A DNA stretch of 60,962 bases, taken from contig CACNSW010000007.1 in assembly GCA_902623185.1 (NCBI GenBank), forward strand, positions 1 to 60,962, in the 5' to 3' direction. The notes under the pieces were generated by a model. It did not search any database. It was given only the letters and a program-made list of their open reading frames with translations, and had not been told where the DNA came from. Within the stretch, counting starts at the first letter, position 1, and each line of letters begins with the position of its first letter. This document shows positions 1 through 7,876 of this stretch, in pieces. Origin of the DNA: an uncultured SAR116 cluster alpha proteobacterium (lineage in GTDB: Bacteria > Pseudomonadota > Alphaproteobacteria > Puniceispirillales > Puniceispirillaceae). The position numbers and the translations under genes are program-made.

Positions 1-130
1 TGGAAAGGACCTACTACAGATACATGCATCTACAACATGGGTAGGAAGGAACCATACTCAACCACGTAGGTATTATACATGTGCTGTACCACAGATTGGG
101 GTTGGGGATTAGGTAACCAATTTAATTGTG
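1..130 (-). repeat. Cassette 3'-flank repeat (R2 end), reverse orientation
   Basis: Read on the minus strand, this segment matches 14757-14870: a shared AATCTGTG block, a shared CAGCACATGTATAATA block, and then a shared TATGGTTCCT block. In both places it lies just 3' of a secreted-protein gene: the lyase at 153-1148 here, and the decayed gene ending at 14581 there. It is one of the dispersed repeats of the accessory region. Its function is unknown. Confidence 0.6.
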
Positions 131-152
131 TTTAATGGTAGTCAGATGATAA

Positions 153-1148
153 CTATTGGAAAGGATTCATAGGATTTAAGGGCCTACAATCACCCGCTGT
201 ACACATAGAAGCATCTTTCAATCCAAAAGCTTGTGAATAACCAGTTAGCTGAGATGTCAACTCTTCGCAACCATTCCATAAATCTTTGCATTTATTCGTT
301 TTACTTAGACTTGAATAATAAACATTTATATCGGGAATACTCTCACCCTGTTCAGTAGCGTGTGACATGTGGTGTCTGTATGGTCCAAATTTAAATCGTA
401 CCCTGTCAGAGCCTCTCGACATATCTCCGTAATAACTCACCCTCAGCTTGCCATTAATCCACATATGGAAGTGGCCATCTTTATCCCATTTGGCGTTCAT
501 AACTATAAAAAGCCATTTGCCAACCAATTCATCATATTTGTAGTCCAGCCCAAGTGCATATGTGTCCGATTCAAATGACTTGGCACCGGTTTCATTTGTC
601 TTTGAAAAGGCAACTTGGTGCGGAAGCATAAACAAGAAATTGTTGTTGTTTATGTTGAAAGCAGGACCCAAATCCCTCTCTGTCTTTCCATGTATCATTT
701 TGAAGTCAAAAAGTGTCAATGTGTGTTTTGTGACTGGCTGATGCATCGGATAATTGATTTGAATCCGATACCACTTATCGGTTCCTTTTTTTGAAGTTTT
801 TTTAAGTGGTTCCCCTAATTGGAAACGCTGAGCAAAACCTGCAGTGCCACCCCTTGACCAGTCCATCTGGTCACCAATGTCGGAATAAGAGAGGTTAAAC
901 TTCACACCCTTTTCACCGAAGTAATTTTCGGAGAATTCAATGAGACCTTGCCTGATGGGAACATTTCGTTCGGTTAAAACCATGTTCTTTTTGAACTCTT
1001 TCCTGAAAACAAAGTTATCAAAGTTTATCGTCATTTCTTTGGACATTTTGGTGGACACACCACCATCAGGCTTACTCCAATCTTTTGCTTTTGCATTTGG
1101 CACAATTAGTAAGAAAGACACGATAAAAGATACAAACATCCTCAACAT
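153..1148 (-). CDS. Secreted polysaccharide lyase-like protein (Polysacc_lyase fold)
   Basis: The 331-residue protein has a clear signal peptide (residues 1-21, ending in an AKA-type site), so it is exported. The body resembles the heparin-lyase-I-like jelly-roll family (Pfam Polysacc_lyase). It shows a W-x-R-I-Q-I-N strand, a KWLFIVMNAKW strand, MWINGKLRVSYYGDM, and a late KFGPYRHHMSH segment followed by a Tyr-rich strand. Such enzymes cut uronate-containing glycans by beta-elimination. Two Cys pairs near the C-terminus could form disulfides in the periplasm or outside the cell. Upstream on the same strand is a broken polymerase-like gene, the same order as at 2382-5516, so I treat this as a cargo gene. 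The substrate cannot be read from sequence. Confidence 0.7.
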   Translation of the reverse strand: MLRMFVSFIVSFLLIVPNAKAKDWSKPDGGVSTKMSKEMTINFDNFVFRKEFKKNMVLTERNVPIRQGLIEFSENYFGEKGVKFNLSYSDIGDQMDWSRGGTAGFAQRFQLGEPLKKTSKKGTDKWYRIQINYPMHQPVTKHTLTLFDFKMIHGKTERDLGPAFNINNNNFLFMLPHQVAFSKTNETGAKSFESDTYALGLDYKYDELVGKWLFIVMNAKWDKDGHFHMWINGKLRVSYYGDMSRGSDRVRFKFGPYRHHMSHATEQGESIPDINVYYSSLSKTNKCKDLWNGCEELTSQLTGYSQAFGLKDASMCTAGDCRPLNPMNPFQ

Positions 1149-1264
1149 TCAAAACTCCAAAAACATACCTTTACGACGCCCGTTTAAAACAAAAGCAAAA
1201 GGAGTATCCAAAATATGCAACCAATTTTCAAGATTTACAGAAATGTTTCCTGTGCCCCATGAAC

Positions 1265-1475
1265 CTATAGCTGCTGCTTGGTTAGATTCTCATTGAACTT
1301 AACCTTGATACCAACCTTGTATGTCACTTGCTCAAACGCCTCTTTAATCAATTGATTGAGTCTGTCCTCTTCACCGAATGGCACGATGAAACTGTCATGC
1401 ACTGTGAGGGTGGGTGTGTGGGCAGTATATTGTTGGGTAGTGCAATGGATGGGGTCGTTTCTTTCATGCAACCTA
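1265..1475 (-). pseudogene. C-terminal relic of the polymerase-like protein
   Basis: The minus-strand frame contains LTVHDSFIVPF followed by an acidic and basic helix. This matches the end of the intact protein at 2382-3758, which has LPVHDSFIMHY (motif C of family-A/T7-like polymerases). The upstream residues do not come from a polymerase. They are translated from the repeat that also sits at 8398-8440 (CCATCCATTGCACT, then CAACAATATACT, then CACACACC). The polymerase homology therefore begins abruptly inside the hairpin repeat. Only about 40 C-terminal codons remain, so this is a truncated copy left ahead of the lyase at 153-1148. Confidence 0.7.
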
Positions 1476-1495
1476 AAGAAAACTTACTCAAGTCT

Positions 1496-1822
1496 TTAGC
1501 TAAAATCATATTGTACAATTCCACGATACGGTACGATTTTAGTTATAAAATCAAAATTGCTTGAAGCGGCTTTCAAAAACTCTTGCCATATCTTATCGCA
1601 TGCCACAAATGCTTCCTGATTTTCATACTCTAGCCAATTTCCGATGGTAAATTTATCACCTTTGTTAAAAACCCTAGAGATGTAAAACTTTGTCATACCA
1701 TTTGCTCTGAGGTTGGCGGCATGTTGTTCCATATTACCTTCAACAAAAGAGAAAAAACCATTCATGTCAGCCTCTGACATAAAATCAAGCAGGGTATAGC
1801 TAGTTATAATGGCTTTGGACAA
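1496..1822 (-). CDS. Small alpha/beta protein, paralogue of 6346-6654
   Basis: This 108-residue protein has no signal peptide. Its middle (FNKGDKFTIGNWLEYENQEAF) aligns with the 6346 protein (WNKEGQFKASSYLEYESPDSF), so the two are paralogues. The alternating strand/helix pattern suggests a dimeric alpha/beta-barrel (ABM/NIPSNAP-like) fold, but I see no catalytic signature. The paralogues lie in different cassettes, consistent with spread by duplication. The biological role is unknown. Confidence 0.55.
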   Translation of the reverse strand: MSKAIITSYTLLDFMSEADMNGFFSFVEGNMEQHAANLRANGMTKFYISRVFNKGDKFTIGNWLEYENQEAFVACDKIWQEFLKAASSNFDFITKIVPYRGIVQYDFS

Positions 1823-2123
1823 ACTGAGGTCTCCTACGTTAAAGCGGATTAATCAAGGGTCAGTAGCGGTTAGTAGCTTTTTCTTACTATTAACCTTTTC
1901 GTATTACAAACTTGTTAACCAATTTTGTTACCCAAATACCCACATCCATGAGTTTCCAACATCACAGGAAACAATGCATCACAGAAATGCCGTGTATGAC
2001 TCTGTAAGGCTCACTGGCGTCCTCTGGCATTGTCTTGAATCACCGATACCTCTGACCACGCTGGTGAGGCTGTATGAGTCTTAAACAAGGGGTTTTTTGG
2101 TTATTGGTCTTCAAGGAAATTGC
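1823..2123. other. Intergenic stretch, no convincing gene
   Basis: A 91-codon reading frame spans most of this stretch on the plus strand. Its product is low-complexity and unlike anything I recognise, and it has no good ribosome binding site. A T-run near 2092-2098 follows no strong stem. I call nothing here. Confidence 0.4.
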
Positions 2124-2339
2124 CTAAACCTTAATACCGACATCATCAGCGCACTTAAAATAAAACTGCTTGGCTTCTTCCGGTAATGTAGGGTTAACCC
2201 CTTCAATCATTTCCTCTATCCGTGCCATACATTTTTCTCTCGTGAGATGTAGCCCACGAGTATCAGTGAACTTCATACAGTCACCTTCTCTGACCAATGA
2301 GCAAACCATTACCATTGCAAGAAACATCTGCTTCTCCAT
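2124..2339 (-). CDS. Small Cys-containing exported peptide, divergent from the polymerase-like gene
   Basis: A 71-residue product starts with a short hydrophobic segment (MFLAMVMVCS) that could be a signal or anchor. The rest is charged, with Cys residues at the segment end, in GDC, in REKC and in FKC. It is transcribed divergently from the gene at 2382, with 42 bp between the start codons. A decayed copy (18341-18556) keeps the same orientation relative to a decayed start of the polymerase-like gene, so the divergent pair moves or duplicates as a unit. Length and Cys layout recall the 73-aa product at 6052-6273, but identity is low. The function is unknown. Confidence 0.6.
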   Translation of the reverse strand: MEKQMFLAMVMVCSLVREGDCMKFTDTRGLHLTREKCMARIEEMIEGVNPTLPEEAKQFYFKCADDVGIKV

Positions 2340-2381
2340 TCTGTCGGCTGATTAGTGTGCAGTTCTGATGATGTTTAGAAT

Positions 2382-3758
2382 ATGGCTGTTTCAAGGTATG
2401 ATGTGGGCATGGAAGCACTGCATGACCTCACTCAATCCATCGCATCTGAAATCTCATCTAAAGAGAGCAGATCACGTAAACGTTCAGCAGATGCCCAACA
2501 CAATTTTGAAAATGCGATTGGAACGATCCTTAAAGACCTGTGGAAGGCTGGTGCGATTAGCACAGAGCATGAGTGTGGAGTACACAGGCGATCTAATTGG
2601 TACTCCATCACACCACGCTACCGTGATCCCAACCTCACGTTCAAACAAACGATGGCCGCCTTTGATGGCATGATTACGTTGGGAATGATTGAGGTCACAA
2701 GAAATGGTTTCTTTGATCGGGATACCGGTGTTGGCGATATCACCAAATACAGAGCAAGAGATAGATTGCTGGAAATGCTTCAGGATGTTGAAGGCAATCC
2801 ATTTACAGATATCAAGCCTGACTTAGATGCTGAGTGCATAGTCCTTCGTGACAACGTTGATGGTGTGCGCACTGTCATTGACTATGAGGATGACGCAACC
2901 ACTAATGAGATGCGTGATAACCTACTTACGATCAACAGCTGCCTTGCCAAACATTGGCCTGATCTCAGGATCAAGGATGAGGATTACACTGCTCTCCAAG
3001 AGAGGCTATTACTTGATGAGGATAAGCAGCCCATAGATTTCACCCAACGCATCCTCACTCGTATCTTCTCCAATGGACGATTTGATCAAGGTGGCAGGTT
3101 TTACCGTGCGTGGTGGCATAATGTGCCAAGCGAGTACCGCAAGTTCATCACAATAGATAGCAAGCGCACATGTGAGTACGACTTCTCACAACTAAACCCA
3201 CACATGGCTTACTTTATGCGTGGCAGAGAACTAGGCAGCGAAGATGCTTACAGCAGAGTGTTTGACGGTGAACATAGGCCACTCGTCAAAGAAACATTTA
3301 ATGCGATGATGCAAGCCTCAACGCCACTTCTAAGGAAGCCTGATGGCATTGATCTAAGTGAAGTGGAGTTTGACTGGACAACTCTTAGACAAGCTGTATT
3401 AGATGCCCATACACCATTGTCTGACGTCTTCTTTCAAGGTCATGGCAATCATCTCCAGTTCATTGATAGCTGTATCGCTGAGAAGGTCATGTTGCAGTTT
3501 GTGAGGTCAGATGATGAGCCTGTGCTGCCAGTTCATGATAGTTTCATCATGCATTACGCATTTGGCGACATGGGTGAACTGGAGGAAGCCATGCGAAGGG
3601 CATTCCATGATTACTTCAAGAAGGATATCAAAATTCGTGATGATATCGGGGTGATGTTGCCATCATCATTTGACGGCAGAGAGGTTGAAGACCTATCAAT
3701 AGAGGAAATAGCTGCTGGACCGCCTGAGTATAGTAAGTGGAATGAGAGGAATTTCTGA
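2382..3758 (+). CDS. Single-subunit (family A / T7-like) polymerase-related protein
   Basis: I recognise three palm motifs in the C-terminal half of this 458-residue protein. Motif A is EYDFSQLNPHM (about 265-275), like the DYSQIELR motif of DNA polymerase I. A motif-B-like helix is RPLVKETFNAMMQAS (about 299-313), with the R-x3-K-x3-N spacing. Motif C is LPVHDSFIM (about 382-390), with the catalytic His-Asp. The helix LQFIDSCIAEKVMLQF (about 358-373) sits where PolA has its helix before motif C. A conserved-looking GGRFYRAWW segment (about 237-245) precedes motif A. The N-terminal 150 residues are basic and may be winged-helix. There is no exonuclease domain. Templates and product are unknown. 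The next ORF (57 aa) starts at the base after the stop, and a secreted cargo gene follows. Broken copies lie at 1265-1475 and 18245-18300. The polymerase assignment is inference from motifs. Confidence 0.7.
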   Translation: MAVSRYDVGMEALHDLTQSIASEISSKESRSRKRSADAQHNFENAIGTILKDLWKAGAISTEHECGVHRRSNWYSITPRYRDPNLTFKQTMAAFDGMITLGMIEVTRNGFFDRDTGVGDITKYRARDRLLEMLQDVEGNPFTDIKPDLDAECIVLRDNVDGVRTVIDYEDDATTNEMRDNLLTINSCLAKHWPDLRIKDEDYTALQERLLLDEDKQPIDFTQRILTRIFSNGRFDQGGRFYRAWWHNVPSEYRKFITIDSKRTCEYDFSQLNPHMAYFMRGRELGSEDAYSRVFDGEHRPLVKETFNAMMQASTPLLRKPDGIDLSEVEFDWTTLRQAVLDAHTPLSDVFFQGHGNHLQFIDSCIAEKVMLQFVRSDDEPVLPVHDSFIMHYAFGDMGELEEAMRRAFHDYFKKDIKIRDDIGVMLPSSFDGREVEDLSIEEIAAGPPEYSKWNERNF

Positions 3759-3932
3759 TTGCTAAAGATAATTCTCTTATCAGCACTAGCAATTGGCATC
3801 ACAATGCTTGTTATCCGTAAGGTGCCAAGACTGCGTTTCTATGCGCAGCGGCTGTTGCAAAATCCAATAGTTAGGACAATCCTGTTCAGAGGATTGTGGC
3901 GATTGGTGCAGTTATTGATATTTAGGAGATGA
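3759..3932 (+). CDS. 57-aa hydrophobic and basic small protein
   Basis: This frame opens with TTG immediately after the TGA of the polymerase-like gene and closes 3 bases before the ATG of the lyase-like gene. The product has an N-terminal hydrophobic helix (LLSALAIGITMLVI) followed by an Arg-rich amphipathic tail (RKVPRLRFYAQRLL, then RGLWRLVQLLIFRR), as in small inner-membrane proteins. Its last codons contain the AGGAG that serves the next gene. The reading frame is partly conserved in a repeat at 16362-16545 (same codons up to an in-frame TAG), and its 3' end recurs at 13838-13905 and 12377-12417. That repetition ahead of different genes supports it as a real module part. It is too short for usual gene finders. 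Confidence 0.6.
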   Translation: MLKIILLSALAIGITMLVIRKVPRLRFYAQRLLQNPIVRTILFRGLWRLVQLLIFRR

Positions 3933-3935
3933 TGT

Positions 3936-5516
3936 ATGCGATTTTTATTTCTCCTCATCTGTTTGGCTTCATTCAACACACTGTTATTAGCCCAAAATGT
4001 TTGGGCCGTGTCTTCGAATGTGACAAAGCAAAATATTGAATTTCCTAAATATTTCTATGGGGCGTCAGCTGGTTCAAACCAATGTACTTCAGGCCCAATA
4101 CCCTTTTCTCTTCTCCGATTTAAGTCTGCTAGCGAAGCTACTCGTATTATTACTAAAGTCATTGGTTACGACTGGGAGGCAGACCACAAAAAAAACAGCA
4201 ATTCGCTTTCGGTTAATCATGAGAACTTGTCTGTTCCAGCGAGGGAATTATTTGCTTTTGCGCAACGGTCCATTGCTGAAAAAAATAAAACCAGAATCCA
4301 TAAAGCGATAGAGATCATAAATCAAATTGCCCAAGACAATACTCTTTTCAATACACCGTCATTAGCAGACGTGAGAATGGGTGGTGGAAAATGTTATGGT
4401 GGTGAAAATAAAATTTCTGCAGTGTGTCGAATTCATCTCCCAGAATTTGCTGTGGACTTTGTGGCAAACTACTTGATAACCGCAAGTCTGTTGAAAAATG
4501 TCATGTCTTTGAATGAACGAGCAAACGTCTCAAATTACGCAGATAAAATGTACCATAGATTCATCATTCCAGTAGCCGCTGATAAAATCAAATCTAGAGG
4601 GTTCACTGCAATGGCAGATGGAGGGATAGCATTGCTTGCTTACGCTTATTGGCACGAAGATAAGAAGCTAGCCCTAGAAGCATTCAACAATATTTTTGAT
4701 AACATTGGTGAGGTCTTTTTAAAAGATGGTTACATTAGAGGTAGTTCATTTAGGGGTGTGAGAGGATTTTGGTATCACTCTTATGGCACAAACTCTGCTT
4801 TGGCTAGTTTGGCACTGGCTGACCTGTGGGGATACAACACACCAGAAAATGTCAGAGAAAAAATCAGAAAAGCTACAAAGCTGCTTAATACTGGTATAGA
4901 TGATATCGAAAAATTTTATTCAAGACCTGACCCTGACAGAATGCAAACCAACGCAACCTATGATGAAAATTATGCACGTAATCACCTGCATCAGATGGCA
5001 ATTGGCATAGCGGTCTTGGCAAAAATAGCAGTTGATATAAACCTAAACATTCAAAAAGACGTCTCATATTTGAAAAAATCCGCAAACGAATTTCCATCAG
5101 ATTTTACAATAGGTTTTAATCCTTATTGCATGGGTCAGGCCAACGATGTATCAGGTGAAAAAATTAAATTTGACAAAGTTAGTCAATTCTATTCCGACAG
5201 ACCGTGGCTTTTTAAGCGGCAAAAAGAAAGTGAAAATAAAGAGAGGCACTATTATCGAACTAAAAAAGGCCTTGCCAAAAGGGTTCAGTGTTTTGTTGAA
5301 TTTGCTAAAAGAAATAACCTATCTGAAATTCCAACTGAAATAGAATTGGAAACATTAATTTCCAACTTAGCTGGAAATAAATATTACCGAACACTCAGAC
5401 ACCTTAGAAAGGCTGGATTGTCTGAGTTATCGCTTCAAAAAAATAAAAGTGCTTTGTTACGCCTAGTAAATTTTGAGGGCTCTAACGATGAATATTGTAA
5501 AAAGCCAGTTTTATAA
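3936..5516 (+). CDS. Secreted alginate lyase-like protein
   Basis: The 526-residue protein has a signal peptide (residues 1-24, ending QNVWA). The alpha-helical body is like the alginate_lyase (alpha/alpha toroid) family. It has an FRGVRGFWYHSYGTNSAL stretch (about 273-289) with Tyr/His residues of the kind used in catalysis, and a second helix with NHLHQMAIG (about 349-357). The C-terminal 130 residues are Lys-rich and look less conserved. Cys residues at about 50, 153 and 164 may form disulfides. The start is fixed by an AGGAG eight bases upstream, inside the 57-aa ORF. The gene is the last member of a tight polymerase-like/57-aa/lyase unit, so it is probably co-transcribed and acts as cargo. 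Repeat R2 follows its stop. Substrate is uncertain. Confidence 0.65.
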   Translation: MRFLFLLICLASFNTLLLAQNVWAVSSNVTKQNIEFPKYFYGASAGSNQCTSGPIPFSLLRFKSASEATRIITKVIGYDWEADHKKNSNSLSVNHENLSVPARELFAFAQRSIAEKNKTRIHKAIEIINQIAQDNTLFNTPSLADVRMGGGKCYGGENKISAVCRIHLPEFAVDFVANYLITASLLKNVMSLNERANVSNYADKMYHRFIIPVAADKIKSRGFTAMADGGIALLAYAYWHEDKKLALEAFNNIFDNIGEVFLKDGYIRGSSFRGVRGFWYHSYGTNSALASLALADLWGYNTPENVREKIRKATKLLNTGIDDIEKFYSRPDPDRMQTNATYDENYARNHLHQMAIGIAVLAKIAVDINLNIQKDVSYLKKSANEFPSDFTIGFNPYCMGQANDVSGEKIKFDKVSQFYSDRPWLFKRQKESENKERHYYRTKKGLAKRVQCFVEFAKRNNLSEIPTEIELETLISNLAGNKYYRTLRHLRKAGLSELSLQKNKSALLRLVNFEGSNDEYCKKPVL

Positions 5517-5655
5517 CTCCACAAGTGCTAGTAAACAGCATGTCTGTGCTGCAAAGTCAGTGACCATACTTGCTACTCACTTAACTGCCATTAAAGACAA
5601 CAAAAACCGGATAACAACCTTTACCCATAATCTGTGCAAGCGTTGGAATATATAA
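5517..5655 (+). repeat. R2 repeat, 3' flank of cargo gene
   Basis: The stretch AACAGCATGTCTGTG, then AGTGACCATACTTGCTACTCAC, then TAATCTGTG before the hairpin repeats at 14664-14775 (after a decayed secreted-protein gene). It recurs partly at 15658-15700 (after the 14931 gene), in reverse at 10926-11005 and 11150-11200, and weakly at 25725-25770. It is consistently 3' of a gene and 5' of the hairpin repeat or another leader. No coding capacity is evident. Confidence 0.65.
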
Positions 5656-6018
5656 TACCCACACACCCCCAATGGCCCATGCATGGGGGTAGGTAAGTGA
5701 TGATAGTTACGTGTCTTATGGAGATTGATAAGGCATTTAGGTGTCGTACTTATGTGGATTTATAGAGGTCCGTATCGGTCACCTACATGCACACTTTCCC
5801 TATACTGATAACGATAAGGATTAGTGTGACTTAGTTTGGGTAGACCATAACAGTGCATTGACGAGTGCAATGACACGTGAGATCCTATGTATAGCTTCAG
5901 TTAAGTGATGGGCTGGTGCCTGTTCAGAGAAACATACCTCTCCACCAGCACCACTTTCCCTATCACATCATGTGTTAACACATTGTAATTGAAGCGTTGT
6001 TGTTCGTTTTGATTTGAT
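5656..6018 (+). repeat. Leader repeat copy A with bulged palindromic hairpin
   Basis: 5656-5695 folds as a hairpin: TACC plus CCCCC on the left arm pairs with GGGGGTAGGTA on the right, the left arm carries a small bulge (ACACA), and the loop contains the palindrome CCCATGCATGGG. The next ~135 bp, to 5829, are almost identical to 8469-8602 and, reversed, to 10747-10880. A second conserved element at 5937-5956 (CTCTCCACCAGCACCACTTT) pairs with an upstream GGCTGGTG to form another stem. The leader ends at TGTGGGTAGACC just before the 6052 gene. It may hold promoter and leader-RNA functions or be a recombination site. Confidence 0.7.
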
Positions 6019-6051
6019 GTGGGTAGACCACAAGCTTACAAAGGTGTTGCA

Positions 6052-6273
6052 ATGGAGTTTGTGCTTCTTTGGGTGTTGAGTGGGAACATTCTGGATAGTG
6101 GTTTGAGGTATGAAGACGCTGGAAGCTGTTACGCAGATGCGCAGAACAGTGGAATAGAACTTAGAGAAATTGGATTAACACCGCCAAAATTTACTTGCGT
6201 TGCGGTAGCTAAAGGCAAAGATTTGAAGCTCGTTGTGCCTGCGACACCACGTTCATCTTTTCCATTTAATTGA
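6052..6273 (+). CDS. Small hypothetical protein with N-terminal hydrophobic segment
   Basis: I place the start at the ATG at 6052; an in-frame GTG at 6019 lies inside the leader motif GTGGGTAGACC and is less likely. The 73-residue product begins with MEFVLLWVLSG, a short hydrophobic stretch that could target the membrane, followed by a Cys in GSCYAD and another in KFTCVAV. The spacing resembles small periplasmic disulfide peptides. It is the gene directly served by leader copy A. I do not recognise the family. Confidence 0.5.
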   Translation: MEFVLLWVLSGNILDSGLRYEDAGSCYADAQNSGIELREIGLTPPKFTCVAVAKGKDLKLVVPATPRSSFPFN

Positions 6274-6345
6274 AGTTTTCTCATTTTGACCTGATTTAGG
6301 TAGATCACATGGCTGAAACCAAATCTGCTTTAAAGCACTTTCAAT

Positions 6346-6654
6346 ATGCTTACCTTCAAGGATGAAGCCCATCTAAATCTTTGGATACACTTTTGGGAGA
6401 AACATGGTGATGCTTTCTTCTCAGACCTTTCAAAACATGGCTGTACCCGTGTGACGTTCAATCGGGTCTGGAATAAGGAAGGACAATTCAAAGCGTCGTC
6501 CTATCTTGAATACGAAAGCCCTGATTCTTTCAAAGCGTGTTACAAGGAAATCGATTTATGGACTAAAAAGCCACAATGGGAAGAATTGAAGAAGTCAGAA
6601 GCGATACTTGAGGCCACGAGAAATATCATTCTCCTAGACCACAGTGTGGTTTGA
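6346..6654 (+). CDS. Small alpha/beta protein, paralogue of 1496-1822
   Basis: The 102-residue product shares the LEYE-x2-x-SF region and the preceding RVWNKEGQF strand with the protein at 1496-1822. An earlier ATG at 6309, just after a GGTAGATCACATGG leader motif, opens another frame that closes at about 6365. The N-terminus may therefore have been altered by a one-base change, with the present ORF using a later start. The fold looks like a dimeric alpha/beta barrel. No enzymatic motif is seen and no ribosome binding site is obvious. Confidence 0.5.
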   Translation: MLTFKDEAHLNLWIHFWEKHGDAFFSDLSKHGCTRVTFNRVWNKEGQFKASSYLEYESPDSFKACYKEIDLWTKKPQWEELKKSEAILEATRNIILLDHSVV

Positions 6655-6807
6655 GGGCAAGACAGTCGCAGACTTAATCGATGAGAAATTATTAGTGATG
6701 TACAAAACGCAGCGCCTTAACTAGGAATATCCACTTCATTTTGTTTTCCAGAATATTCTTTAGCTAATTTACTTCTAACCATAAATGTCTTGAAAGCCGA
6801 TGTAGCG

Positions 6808-7227
6808 ATGCCCATTCAAGTGAAAGTATTAATTTTTACAACCGGCTGGATGGTGTTTAGAGCAGTTGGTTCTGGTCTATTTCTTTTTCTTGGCGCGATA
6901 GGAAGCGAACGTGCTGCGACATCAGATTGGACAATTGCATTTCTTGGCGATTTTGTAATAGGCACAACTGCATTATTTTTAGCATATAATATTTGGAAAA
7001 AACCGTCCGCTGTACTTTGGGGAGTTCTACTAGCTTGGAATGCAGTTGGAATGTTTGATTTGTTTGGTGCGTTATCTCACTCCTTTAGTGCCCCTTTTTC
7101 ACCTTTTCCAGAGATTGGTATAAATGAACTTAGTATAAGAACAATTTTAAGTTTAAACACCGTGATACAACTCATTGCTCTTTTGTTAATGTTTCGGCCA
7201 CAGGTAAAAGCCTATTTCAGAGTCTAA
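6808..7227 (+). CDS. Four-helix integral membrane protein, unknown
   Basis: The product (about 139 residues from the ATG; an in-frame TTG is at 6790) has four hydrophobic helices: VKVLIFTTGWMVFRAVGSGL, a segment ending FVIGTTALFLAYNI, AVLWGVLLAWNAVGMFDLF, and a C-terminal TVIQLIALLLMF, then a basic end. This layout is typical of small inner-membrane proteins of unknown function. It lies in tandem with 6346 and 7363 on the same strand but with gaps over 100 bp, so co-transcription is uncertain. Confidence 0.55.
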   Translation: MPIQVKVLIFTTGWMVFRAVGSGLFLFLGAIGSERAATSDWTIAFLGDFVIGTTALFLAYNIWKKPSAVLWGVLLAWNAVGMFDLFGALSHSFSAPFSPFPEIGINELSIRTILSLNTVIQLIALLLMFRPQVKAYFRV

Positions 7228-7362
7228 AAAAATATACAGATCAAGTTAAAGTTTCTGTATTAGATCCCTCTTAATTACCAGAAGATTTACGTGCATGGAT
7301 GTCAGCGATATCCGATCACCTGAAAGATTTCAGGATAAACCAACACATTATGGAGACTAAGA

Positions 7363-7647
7363 ATGGTTAATATGCTTGTTACGATCAATATTTCAAAAGG
7401 ATGGGAAACTTGGTCTGAGATGGCTAAAGGCCTTGAGCCACAAATGAATGAGGTTGGGTCTAAAATCCTCTGGGCCGGCTGTAATGCGGACGAGAGTGCA
7501 GTCTATGTATTGGTGGAAATGAAAGATCCATCATTCATTAAGTCATTTGGTGAGAGAGAGGATATTGTGGCAATCAGAGAGGCTGCAGGTGCAGATGTTT
7601 CATCAACAACGCCTATTGCCCAAATTGGCAATTACTTTATGGGTTAA
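7363..7647 (+). CDS. DUF3764-like small protein
   Basis: The 94-residue product begins MVNMLVTINISKGWETWSEM and has KILWAGCNADESAVYVLVEM in the middle and PIAQIGNYFMG at the end. This matches my memory of DUF3764, a small ferredoxin-like alpha/beta family of marine bacteria with no known function. It is the fourth plus-strand gene after leader copy A. Directly downstream is an integrase remnant on the opposite strand. Confidence 0.55.
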   Translation: MVNMLVTINISKGWETWSEMAKGLEPQMNEVGSKILWAGCNADESAVYVLVEMKDPSFIKSFGEREDIVAIREAAGADVSSTTPIAQIGNYFMG

Positions 7648-7679
7648 TCAACCAAAGATGTTGTCAAAATTAGGTGGGC

Positions 7680-7835
7680 TTATTTTTGGTCCATCTTGAC
7701 ACTATTCCGGTAACCTTCGCCAACAAACTTTTCTGACCATCCACCTATCTGGTCAATCATCTCTGATGGGCAGGTCACTGCTCTCAGCCTGTCACGCATT
7801 GAGTGATGGAAGCTGCTCGTGACGAAGTCATTACC
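7680..7835 (-). pseudogene. C-terminal relic of a tyrosine recombinase
   Basis: The minus-strand frame reads FHHSMRDRLRAV, then CPSEMIDQIGGWS, then GEGYR, ending at a TAA at 7680. It aligns with the end of the recombinase at 8787-9941 (HSFRHSMRDRLRAV, CPPDIIDAIGGWT, GQAYG) and includes the H-x-x-R-like box and the terminal Tyr. Only about 50 codons survive, and the catalytic Arg of the box (R286 equivalent) reads His. It is a non-functional second integrase copy next to the intact-sized one, in opposite orientation. Confidence 0.7.
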
Positions 7836-7876
7836 AATGGTCTGCTTCAGTCATCTCGTGTTACTTCTATAAAAAA

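Noticed and set aside
1809-2084. 91-codon plus-strand ORF
   Set aside because: Low-complexity product, no ribosome binding site, no family; probably chance.
5473-5655. 60-codon ORF after the alginate-lyase-like gene
   Set aside because: It translates the R2 repeat; the other R2 copies do not keep this frame open.
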